From Candidatus Margulisiibacteriota bacterium (GTDB taxonomy: Bacteria > Margulisbacteria > Marinamargulisbacteria > DT-59), in the NCBI GenBank assembly GCA_013215865.1, contig JABSQL010000166.1, positions 1 to 5,314 of the forward strand: DNA of 5,314 nucleotides, given 5' to 3'. Below the pieces are notes generated by a model, which made no database searches, had not been told where the DNA came from, and was given only the letters and a program-made list of their open reading frames with translations. The position numbers were made by a program, and so were the translations under genes. Shown here in pieces: positions 1 to 5,314 of this stretch. Positions within the stretch are counted from its first letter, which is position 1. Each line of letters begins with the position of its first letter.

Positions 1-1
1 A

Positions 2-631
2 AAAAAAGAAAAAATACATGCGTTTATAACAAAAAAAATACTCAAACGATATTTAGGCCCAGGGAAACCAAGACCCAATTACTCAGTTGTGGATAGGATT
101 GGTCGTAGCTTGGCGCTGTATAGTGTTGGCATGAGTGGCAATGTGTTGCCCATTGAGGCCACATTGTTCCCTGGAACAGGTCAATATAAAGCAACAGGAA
201 ATATTCATCCATTGCTTGAAGAAATAGTGGCTGTGGCATTGTCATATTTAAAACAACACCACAAGGAATTTCATTTAAATTTAAATCTACTTCTTCAAAC
301 AGATCTTCATCTTCATTTTTTTAAATCTGAATTACTCAAAGAAGGTGAGGGTTGGGGATTGGCTATTTTTGTTGCTATTTTATCTGCATATTTGGAAAAA
401 ACAGTTCCTGGAAATGTGGCATTTTCTGGTGATATATCTCTGTTGGGATCGATTTTACCCGTCAAGCATGTAGAAGAAAAAATATTAGCAGCGAATCAAC
501 TGGGGATAGATATGGTGGTCTTATCAGACAAGAATTTTATAGATAGGAAAATAAAAGTACCTGGAAAAACAATTGTTAAAGCCATCTCCAATATGGATGA
601 AGTTCAAACGATTTTATCAAGTACAAAATAG
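2..631 (+). CDS. lon: Lon-type ATP-dependent protease, C-terminal peptidase domain (5' partial), catalytic Ser replaced by Gly
   Basis: This is the last 209 codons of a Lon-like gene that enters from the left edge. The frame is open to base 2, so the GTG at 89 is an internal Val, not a start. The end of the ATPase-to-protease linker is visible (ILKRYLG, residues 13-19), followed by the S16 peptidase domain (NVLPIEATLFPG at 47-58; the Lon-like SGDISLLGSILP segment; EEKILAANQLGID). Lon normally forms a cytoplasmic hexamer that unfolds proteins with ATP and degrades them with a Ser-Lys dyad. Aligned to E. coli Lon (numbering from memory), Glu614, His665, His667 and Lys722 are kept as E52, H103, H105 and K160, and Thr704 is Ser142. 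The DGPSAG motif, however, reads EGEGWG, so Ser679 is Gly117 (codon 350-352). The spacing is exact: 65 residues from Glu to the Ser site and 43 from there to Lys. The family assignment is firm. Loss of peptidase activity is inferred. It could be a paralogue beside a normal Lon. The gene converges on and overlaps the last - strand gene by 28 bases. Confidence 0.9.
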   Translation, partial: KKEKIHAFITKKILKRYLGPGKPRPNYSVVDRIGRSLALYSVGMSGNVLPIEATLFPGTGQYKATGNIHPLLEEIVAVALSYLKQHHKEFHLNLNLLLQTDLHLHFFKSELLKEGEGWGLAIFVAILSAYLEKTVPGNVAFSGDISLLGSILPVKHVEEKILAANQLGIDMVVLSDKNFIDRKIKVPGKTIVKAISNMDEVQTILSSTK

Positions 632-1260
632 TCTGATTGAGACGTTTTATCATTATTCGTTTTTTTTAGTTTTCGACCTGAGTTTATGATAAACAGTTGT
701 GATAAAACCATTCCAGTTAAATCTATAGGCATTTGTATATGGAGTCTATTTTTGATTGAAGATTGCACCATAATGGCGAATTTTATTTGTTCCTGATTTT
801 CTTGATATTCTTTAGAATAGTCGGCATTTTTCTCAAAAAATGGTGTTTCCAAAATGGAGGGGTCTTTGTAAAGAAAAATAGGGGAGTCCTTCATTAAAGA
901 CTGAAGGTCTTTTAGCTCATTCAGTGTTTTATCCTCTAAATAAGTGACCATAATGTCTGAAGTATCTGATATATTCAATACGATATTGTATATTCCTTCT
1001 ATGGCTAATAAGATGTCATCGATGTAACCCATAATGACCGTATCATTTTCCAATCCATATTCAGCCACAAGCGCTAAAATATCATTAAGCTTTTCTCTAG
1101 CGGCCTTGAGTGATAAAGTGCCATTTTTAATCTCAGATAAAAGAGATTTAATACGATTAATAATCAATTGAATGTGTCTTTCTTTGGTATGCTCAATGTA
1201 ATGAGAAGGCGAAAGTGTAGACTGATGGGGCACAGTCCTTAAGGCATTTATATTACTCAT
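604..1260 (-). CDS. Hypothetical protein of 218 residues, last gene of the envelope operon
   Basis: I do not recognise the family. The ATG at 1260-1258 is preferred because it overlaps the stop of the upstream 881-residue gene as ATGAGTAA, a typical translational-coupling arrangement, with a weak AAGG three bases upstream. A TTG at 1293, preceded by GAGG, would add 11 residues and deepen the overlap to 41 bases. The protein has no signal peptide or membrane segment, so it is probably cytoplasmic. Residues 22-95 look mostly helical and charged (KERHIQLIINRIKSLLSEIK, then LKAAREKLNDILALVAEYGL), the middle (100-160) is acidic and polar, and the C-terminus (195-210) is basic then polar, ending in DKIV. 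No catalytic motif is seen. Coupling to the barrel/SLH gene suggests a shared job, but none can be named. Its 3' end overlaps the convergent lon-like gene by 28 bases. Confidence 0.75.
   Translation of the reverse strand: MSNINALRTVPHQSTLSPSHYIEHTKERHIQLIINRIKSLLSEIKNGTLSLKAAREKLNDILALVAEYGLENDTVIMGYIDDILLAIEGIYNIVLNISDTSDIMVTYLEDKTLNELKDLQSLMKDSPIFLYKDPSILETPFFEKNADYSKEYQENQEQIKFAIMVQSSIKNRLHIQMPIDLTGMVLSQLFIINSGRKLKKTNNDKTSQSDYFVLDKIV
1253..1260 (-). promoter_or_regulatory. ATGAGTAA start/stop overlap between the 881- and 218-residue genes
   Basis: On the - strand the start ATG (1260-1258) of the 218-residue gene lies eight bases deep in the end of the barrel/SLH gene, whose stop TAA is at 1255-1253. 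A short AAGG lies three bases upstream of the ATG. This suggests translational coupling and supports the ATG over the TTG at 1293. Confidence 0.6.
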
Positions 1261-3898
1261 AGGCCTTATCAAGAAACTGATTATATATTTCAATGGCCTC
1301 TTTATATGTTAATGGGGCCAAGGGGTCTAAAATGCGTGTTCCTTTATCGGCATAGCCCAAATAATTGATGTATGTATATAATGCATACCTTGAATCAGAA
1401 GGGATTTTATGGTGATCTAGATAATAAGTCAGATCAATCACTTTTCCGGAATAGCCCATATTTTGAATTGAAGAACCGATAGCAGTGATAAAGTCTATCT
1501 TGCGTAATGGGGTTTCATCTCCGAACATATGGGTATTAACCATATTAAATAACCCCAGTTTAAGAGCCACTTTTGTATCTCGATTTAATGTCTGTTTGAT
1601 AAATCCATTAGATGAATTTAGAGACTCGAAAGATCTATATACATGAATCTTATTAAACGTGACATAAGTGGATTTTTCAGTCGTAATAAATAATTTCACA
1701 TGGTAGTCTCCATTCAGCACTTTTTTATTTTCTTTATTGGTACCATCCCAATACACAGTGTGGTGGTCACCTGGATAATAAGAGGGGTTTTCATATAATG
1801 TTTTGATGGTTCTTCCATAACGATCTTTGATCATTACTTCTACTTTGTAAGTTGTATTAGGATCCATTTTCTTGATGGAAAACTGTATGGGTAGTTTGAT
1901 GGCTTGGAAATCTTGATATGGAACCACATTCACGAGAAGATTGGCACCTTCTTTTACTGTGAATACGTGATCCAGTTCGTCACTTTCTAATGCATTGAAA
2001 GGGGGATCTGTTGTCTTTATTTGATCAAAATCCAGTAACACTTTTGGGGTTGCTAGATGAACCCATAGCCTTTCTTTTGGATCTAGAATGGGACCTTCCC
2101 AGTTCATGAGACGGTTTGCAATAGCAACCGATTCTGCTCGTGGGATATTTTTGAGGGGTTCAAGCTCTCTACGCTCATTTCCGCCATATTGCAGTGAGGT
2201 AACGTATACATTCATATCGGTTTCAGCATATGCAGGTATATTTTGGTGATCTCGATAATAGGTAAGATCCACATCCGCATGACTGCTAGCCCCTAAATAT
2301 TTGAGTGCGTTTGTGATGCCTACAATGAAATCAATTTTAGATATGGGTTCGTCGGGATAAAAATGATAGGCGCTATTGTTGAAAATGGTCATGTTTACAG
2401 CCTCATTTACATAATCTTTGGCCCAATGAGTATCAGGAACATCTTCAAAAATGGTTTTTCTATCGTGACTTATGAGTAAAACGGTTTCAGATTCATTGAC
2501 TTGAACCTTTTGGGTAATAGAGACGGTTTCTTTATGATAATCCACCTTTAAGAGAATATGATATAGACCTTCAGGAACTTTATTTCCCTGATTATCCGTT
2601 CCATCCCAAAGGTTGTTATAAGACCCAGGCTTTTGAGAAACAGAGTCCAAAATGGTTTTTACTTCATTATCTGAGTCATCCAATATGACTAAACGTGTTT
2701 CATATACTTCAGATTTTTCTTGGTCTTTGATGTCGTAGTGTATCGGAACCTTAGACCGCTTAAGTCGCTCATGAAATTGTGTTGCCAGTACAATAATTTT
2801 TGCAGCCTCTGCACGAGAAATGATTTTGTTTGGTTCAAAGTAAGCGCCTAATCCATTTTTAGACTCAGGCTTTAAAAAAGGACCCACCATCAGGCCATAG
2901 TATGTTAAAGCAGAGATATCATCTCTTGCCCAATATTTTAAGGGAATATCTACAAATTTCTTATGATTAAAATTAAAATGCGTGAGTTGATTTTCTGCAG
3001 ATAGATACACCGTTGGCTTCAATTTGGGAACATATTCACGAAGACCTTCCAGCAAATATCCAACGGATACATGATAAATGTCTTCACCTTTGGAGTGATT
3101 CAGGTCTGACCAAGAAAAACCGAGCAACCAATTTTCATGGTTTATACCCGTACCCAGAGTAAAGTCGCCATGGTCATAACCCGCGTTCATTTCAAGCCAG
3201 TTGTTAAGTTGATAACTTAATCCTCCGTGGTAACGATTCGGTGCATTTTCCACAATATCAAAGCTTCCAAGCACACCTAGCCGATTATCAAAAAGTCCCA
3301 ATCTACCGCCGACGCTTGTGGTAAATTGAATGCTATTTTCTTGTTGGGACGACGGATTTGATTCTGTTCTCATGATGTTATGAAGCATAATTCCGGCTGA
3401 AAAGGTTTCTGTAGGTATATACCCACCCCCTATATCTAAGCCAAAAGCAGAGTTAATGGATGTCCCAAAGGTCTGATTCATAAATTTACCACTTCCTCCC
3501 AAATAAAAGCCGTTTTTTAATAAATGTAGTGAGGATAAATAAAAGGTCCCAGCATGGTGTGTGGGTAATAATGTTGTCTTGGTTCGTCTCACATCCATAT
3601 ACCCCACGCCCCAGGGTTGATTCAAAAAGGGGATGTTCCCTTGAATATTGACATAAGATTTAGTGTTAGAGACAGTGGCTAATGCGAGGGCAGACAGCGT
3701 GGGAACTTGAGACAAGGCGTATGGGTTCCAATAAAAGAAAGAGGGGTTAACCGGGCCCCCAGATAATCCCCTAGATGTTTCTTGAGCGCCGATGGCAGGT
3801 GCGATATATTTTTCAAAGTTCCCAAATACGGTACCGTTTACTAAAATGCCCACCAAGAGCAATATCCATATTGTTTGAAATTGTTTTCTGCAATCCAT
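1253..3898 (-). CDS. Outer-membrane beta-barrel (PorV/UPF0164-like) fused to SLH and FlgD-type Ig domains, 881 residues
   Basis: This is a large envelope protein. Residues 1-26 look like a signal peptide (basic CRK, then hydrophobic WILLLVGILV). Residues 37-285 resemble PorV/UPF0164-type barrels: the N-terminal signature GAQETSRGLSGG...FYWNPYALS is followed by alternating Gly/aromatic beta-strands such as FYLGGSGKF and AFGLDIGGGY. Then come an SLH domain (about 314-376; FVDIPLKYWARDDISAL and SRAEAAKII), a FlgD-like Ig domain (385-467; WDGTDNQGNKVPEGLYHI), two SLH-like units (484-535 with FEDVPDTHWAKDYV, and 542-598 with PRAESVAIANRLM), a linker (599-667), a second Ig domain (668-755; YWDGTNKENKKVLNGDYHV) and two degenerate SLH-like units (756-815, 820-876). 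SLH domains bind cell-wall polymers, and FlgD-type Ig domains often occur near the C-termini of exported proteins. A role tethering the outer membrane to the wall, or building a surface layer, is inferred. The ATG at 3898 is the first in frame; no clear Shine-Dalgarno is seen and a stem-loop lies just upstream. The barrel family call is less certain than the SLH and Ig calls. Confidence 0.85.
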   Translation of the reverse strand: MDCRKQFQTIWILLLVGILVNGTVFGNFEKYIAPAIGAQETSRGLSGGPVNPSFFYWNPYALSQVPTLSALALATVSNTKSYVNIQGNIPFLNQPWGVGYMDVRRTKTTLLPTHHAGTFYLSSLHLLKNGFYLGGSGKFMNQTFGTSINSAFGLDIGGGYIPTETFSAGIMLHNIMRTESNPSSQQENSIQFTTSVGGRLGLFDNRLGVLGSFDIVENAPNRYHGGLSYQLNNWLEMNAGYDHGDFTLGTGINHENWLLGFSWSDLNHSKGEDIYHVSVGYLLEGLREYVPKLKPTVYLSAENQLTHFNFNHKKFVDIPLKYWARDDISALTYYGLMVGPFLKPESKNGLGAYFEPNKIISRAEAAKIIVLATQFHERLKRSKVPIHYDIKDQEKSEVYETRLVILDDSDNEVKTILDSVSQKPGSYNNLWDGTDNQGNKVPEGLYHILLKVDYHKETVSITQKVQVNESETVLLISHDRKTIFEDVPDTHWAKDYVNEAVNMTIFNNSAYHFYPDEPISKIDFIVGITNALKYLGASSHADVDLTYYRDHQNIPAYAETDMNVYVTSLQYGGNERRELEPLKNIPRAESVAIANRLMNWEGPILDPKERLWVHLATPKVLLDFDQIKTTDPPFNALESDELDHVFTVKEGANLLVNVVPYQDFQAIKLPIQFSIKKMDPNTTYKVEVMIKDRYGRTIKTLYENPSYYPGDHHTVYWDGTNKENKKVLNGDYHVKLFITTEKSTYVTFNKIHVYRSFESLNSSNGFIKQTLNRDTKVALKLGLFNMVNTHMFGDETPLRKIDFITAIGSSIQNMGYSGKVIDLTYYLDHHKIPSDSRYALYTYINYLGYADKGTRILDPLAPLTYKEAIEIYNQFLDKAYE
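1410..1435 (-). repeat. Short direct repeat copy within the barrel/SLH gene, encoding DLTYYLDHH
   Basis: This stretch of about 26 bases matches 2244-2269 at 23 of 26 positions by eye, in the same orientation and frame. It encodes the start of the last SLH-like unit (DLTYYLDHHKIP, residues 822-833). Its near identity at DNA level within otherwise diverged protein repeats suggests a duplication or local gene conversion. Confidence 0.6.
2244..2269 (-). repeat. Short direct repeat copy within the barrel/SLH gene, encoding DLTYYRDHQ
   Basis: This is the partner of the copy at 1410-1435 (23 of 26 bases identical by eye). It encodes the start of the third SLH-like unit of the 881-residue protein (DLTYYRDHQNIP, residues 544-555). 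Confidence 0.6.
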
Positions 3899-3905
3899 TT
3901 AAATG

Positions 3906-3928
3906 AAATTCCCAATTTCGGGAGATTT
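3906..3928 (-). promoter_or_regulatory. Small stem-loop just before the start of the barrel/SLH gene
   Basis: The only real intergenic gap in the - strand operon (3899-3944) holds an 8-bp stem: AAAT/ATTT (3906-3909 with 3925-3928) and TCCC/GGGA (3910-3913 with 3920-3923), with a one-base bulge at 3924 and a six-base loop. On the - strand it ends seven bases before the ATG at 3898. The only purine-rich stretch near the start, GGGA (3913-3910), is inside the stem, so the fold could damp translation. There is no T-run after it, so it is a poor terminator. The gap otherwise shows no convincing promoter. Confidence 0.35.
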
Positions 3929-3944
3929 TAAACATAATGATGGA

Positions 3945-5048
3945 CTATTGAGATATACGAACCTGCCAAGATACGAGTTTTTCTATCCAGTATGCAGCCA
4001 CATCTCTTTGAATTGTGGGTTGATGAATCATACTGGGAACCACCTCTAGAAGCGAGAGAATGGCCAATTGCTCTTGTAGTTCAGGGCTCACCCTATCCCA
4101 GTCTTGAAAAGATTCAGATGGGTCTCCGGGTGTATATTCAGGTTTTAGGGTTTTCATTGCGCGGGCAATCATCAATAAAAACGCAGGTTTTGTAATACTC
4201 TTTTTTGGATAGAACAGCCCTGAAGAGGAAGGGGAAATAATGCCGCTCCGATATGCTTCTTTTACAAAAGAGTACCCCCAATGTGAGGAAGGAATATCGG
4301 CTAAAGGAGTATATGCTTTTTGGGGTTTTAGGGGTATTCGTTCAGGCTTTTTTCCTTGAATAATAAAAAATTCAGCATGTCGTTTTTTGAATATATATTT
4401 ATGTTGCCCTTTGGGCCAAACTTTAATACGTGCATAATATTGGCCGGTACCATAGAGAATATTATCATCTCCAACACCGTTCCAAGAAACAGTGTGGTGG
4501 CCTTTTTTTACAGGTAATTGGGATTGTAATACTGCTAATGTGACGCCATTTTCATTTTGAATATATACATCCACAAAAAATAAAGACTCTTTTTGACTGG
4601 AAATAACATATCTGATGGGCAAATCAATATGCTCAATATTAAGCGTTGATGCAACCAAAATCATTTTGAGGGCTTCTATGCGTTTCACAGGACTGAGGCC
4701 ATCGTATTGAGTTGTGCTTCTCCCTCCTATAATCCCCAAACCAGCCACCCTTTCAATGGATTTTCTAAAAGGGTTCTCATCCAAATCCCTGAAATCAACC
4801 ATTTCAAATGGACCTGAAATTCGGGCCATTGTGAGTAGTTTTGCGTCAAAAAATATATTTACAGTTGGCAAGGCGTTGTTAGTGGGTACAGCTGCCTCTA
4901 TATCGGGTGTTATTCTTGGAATAGATGTGGGTAGATTTTGGAATTTTAATTCTGTTTCAAAATCAAGTGGAAACCCAATATCTGTCTCAGCATGTAAGGG
5001 GACACTTAATAAACAAATCCCAATAAATAGAATGAGCTTATAAACCAT
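3945..5048 (-). CDS. Secreted SLH / FlgD-type Ig / SLH protein, 367 residues
   Basis: This is a predicted exported envelope protein. The ATG at 5048-5046 is chosen because it yields a clean signal peptide (MVYKLILFIGICLLSVPLHA, likely cut before Glu21) and overlaps the tyrS stop as TAATG; a TTG at 5099 in the same frame would put 17 extra residues before the signal. After a Pro-rich stretch (residues 38-62) come an SLH-like unit (84-134; FRDLDENPFRKSIERVAGLG then VKRIEALKMIL), a FlgD-like Ig domain (142-231; GHHTVSWNGVGDD then GTGQYYARI), a clear SLH unit (246-301; LADIPSSHWGYSFVKEAYRS then FYPKKSITKPAFLLMIARAM) and a degenerate third SLH-like unit (313-362; FQDWDRVSPELQEQLAIL then QRDVAAYWIEKL). 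The same SLH-Ig-SLH-SLH order occurs in the downstream 881-residue protein, so the two are probably paralogous over this part. No barrel is present, so this one is probably a soluble periplasmic or surface component bound to the wall. There is no Shine-Dalgarno, which suggests reinitiation after tyrS. Confidence 0.82.
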   Translation of the reverse strand: MVYKLILFIGICLLSVPLHAETDIGFPLDFETELKFQNLPTSIPRITPDIEAAVPTNNALPTVNIFFDAKLLTMARISGPFEMVDFRDLDENPFRKSIERVAGLGIIGGRSTTQYDGLSPVKRIEALKMILVASTLNIEHIDLPIRYVISSQKESLFFVDVYIQNENGVTLAVLQSQLPVKKGHHTVSWNGVGDDNILYGTGQYYARIKVWPKGQHKYIFKKRHAEFFIIQGKKPERIPLKPQKAYTPLADIPSSHWGYSFVKEAYRSGIISPSSSGLFYPKKSITKPAFLLMIARAMKTLKPEYTPGDPSESFQDWDRVSPELQEQLAILSLLEVVPSMIHQPTIQRDVAAYWIEKLVSWQVRISQ

Positions 5049-5050
5049 TA
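5046..5050 (-). promoter_or_regulatory. TAATG stop/start overlap between tyrS and the 367-residue SLH gene
   Basis: On the - strand the tyrS stop TAA (5050-5048) and the next start ATG (5048-5046) share one base. No Shine-Dalgarno-like purine tract precedes the ATG. The layout is the classical one for termination-reinitiation coupling and decides the start of the SLH gene. Confidence 0.7.
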
Positions 5051-5314
5051 CGATTGAATGCGAAATTTGTAGTACCGTCGCTTTCCAATTTTGATCCAAT
5101 CACCATCTTCAGGTGAGATGACGGCGAATGTATCATCAATCCGAGACTGATTCATGGATACGGCTCCTTGCTGTATCAGACGAACCGCTTCTTTTTTAGA
5201 ATTGAGAATATTCTTTTCAACCAACATATCAACAAGTTTTATCTTTTGGTTATTTTTGATCACGATTTCAATCATATCTTCTGGAACTTCTTTTTTTGAA
5301 AATTGATCTATAAA
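5048..5314 (-). CDS. tyrS: Tyrosyl-tRNA synthetase, C-terminal S4 domain (5' partial)
   Basis: This is the last 88 codons of tyrS; the frame stays open to the right edge, so the ATG at 5275 is internal. TyrRS charges tRNA-Tyr with tyrosine in the cytoplasm, and its C-terminal S4 domain grips the tRNA. The visible part starts with FIDQFSKKEVPED, which matches the usual TyrRS linker style. It continues with the S4 core: LVDMLVEKNILNSKKEAVRL (residues 27-46), then the QQGAVSMN turn (48-55), and ends with IKIGKRRYYKFRI (74-86), the GKRRF-type tail typical of this enzyme. The catalytic domain lies outside the window. An S4 domain alone occurs in other RNA-binding proteins, but the SK(S/K)EA..LI.QG..S.N pattern together with GKRR favours TyrRS. 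The stop codon TAA shares its last base with the next gene's ATG, pointing to co-expression with the envelope genes. Confidence 0.88.
   Translation of the reverse strand, partial: FIDQFSKKEVPEDMIEIVIKNNQKIKLVDMLVEKNILNSKKEAVRLIQQGAVSMNQSRIDDTFAVISPEDGDWIKIGKRRYYKFRIQS

Noticed and set aside
42..245. - strand open frame of 67 codons
   Set aside because: It lies antisense to the Lon domain, which has clear homology; it shows no motif of its own.
568..577. AACAATTGTT palindrome as an operator or terminator
   Set aside because: It lies within the lon-like coding sequence, has no loop for a hairpin and has no second copy nearby.
89..631. GTG at 89 as start of a short stand-alone Lon-domain protein
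   Set aside because: The frame is open back to base 2 and the upstream codons encode the Lon linker (ILKRYLG), so the gene continues beyond the window.
631..643. GTCT-GATTG-AGAC hairpin as a terminator between the convergent genes
   Set aside because: The stem is only 4 bp and the following GTTTTATC is not a proper T-tract on either strand; chance is likely.
644..708. Inverted repeat GTTTTATCA / TGATAAAAC (644-652 and 700-708)
   Set aside because: It is AT-rich, has a 47-base loop and lies within coding sequence, so a functional hairpin is unlikely.
3929..3970. TTGGCA on the - strand as a -35 box for a promoter ahead of the barrel/SLH gene
   Set aside because: No reasonable -10 hexamer sits at 16-18 bases from it.
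3992..4195. + strand open frame of 67 codons
   Set aside because: It is a shadow on the opposite strand of the well-supported SLH gene; no domain or ribosome site.
4714..5043. + strand open frame of 109 codons with a hydrophobic stretch
   Set aside because: It is antisense to the signal peptide and first SLH unit of the 367-residue gene; the hydrophobicity is a by-product of the complementary strand.
5049..5099. TTG at 5099 as the start of the SLH gene
   Set aside because: It would put 17 polar residues before a good signal peptide and overlap tyrS by 52 bases; the ATG at 5048 fits better.
1..5314. CRISPR array, tRNA/rRNA gene, insertion sequence or phage element
   Set aside because: No spaced short repeats, cloverleaf-like sequence, transposase or terminal inverted repeats were seen; five genes account for nearly all of the window.

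Overview
The window looks like AT-rich chromosomal DNA from a Gram-negative (outer-membrane-bearing) bacterium, probably uncultured. The evidence is an outer-membrane beta-barrel of the PorV/UPF0164-like type, SLH (S-layer homology) domains and FlgD-type Ig domains, next to housekeeping genes. SLH domains in an outer-membrane setting are known from Cyanobacteria, Negativicutes, Deinococcus-Thermus, Thermotogae and several candidate phyla. A Margulisbacteria/Elusimicrobia-like source would fit, but this is a low-confidence inference from protein style, not a demonstrated placement.

Layout: five genes fill the window and no gene-free stretch exceeds 50 bases. On the + strand, bases 2-631 hold the 3' end of a Lon-type ATP-dependent protease gene, which enters from the left edge. 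It is colinear with the Lon peptidase domain but has Gly where the catalytic Ser belongs. The other four genes lie on the - strand and read right to left: the 3' end of tyrS (tyrosyl-tRNA synthetase S4 domain, 5314-5048), a secreted 367-residue SLH/FlgD-Ig protein (5048-3945), an 881-residue beta-barrel plus SLH plus FlgD-Ig protein (3898-1253), and a 218-residue protein of unknown family (1260-604). They look like one transcription unit: tyrS and the next gene overlap at TAATG, the 881- and 218-residue genes overlap at ATGAGTAA, and the only gap is 46 bases. The 218-residue gene and the lon-like gene converge and overlap by 28 bases at their 3' ends.

How the genes may work together: the two envelope proteins share the same SLH-Ig-SLH-SLH scaffold, and the larger one repeats the Ig-SLH-SLH part and adds an N-terminal barrel. 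They may form a system linking the outer membrane to the cell wall or a surface layer, expressed with tyrS. The 218-residue protein has no export signal and may be a cytoplasmic partner. The most notable points are the apparently protease-dead Lon, the barrel-first/SLH-last order of the 881-residue protein, and the tandem and cross-gene duplication of the SLH/Ig scaffold.
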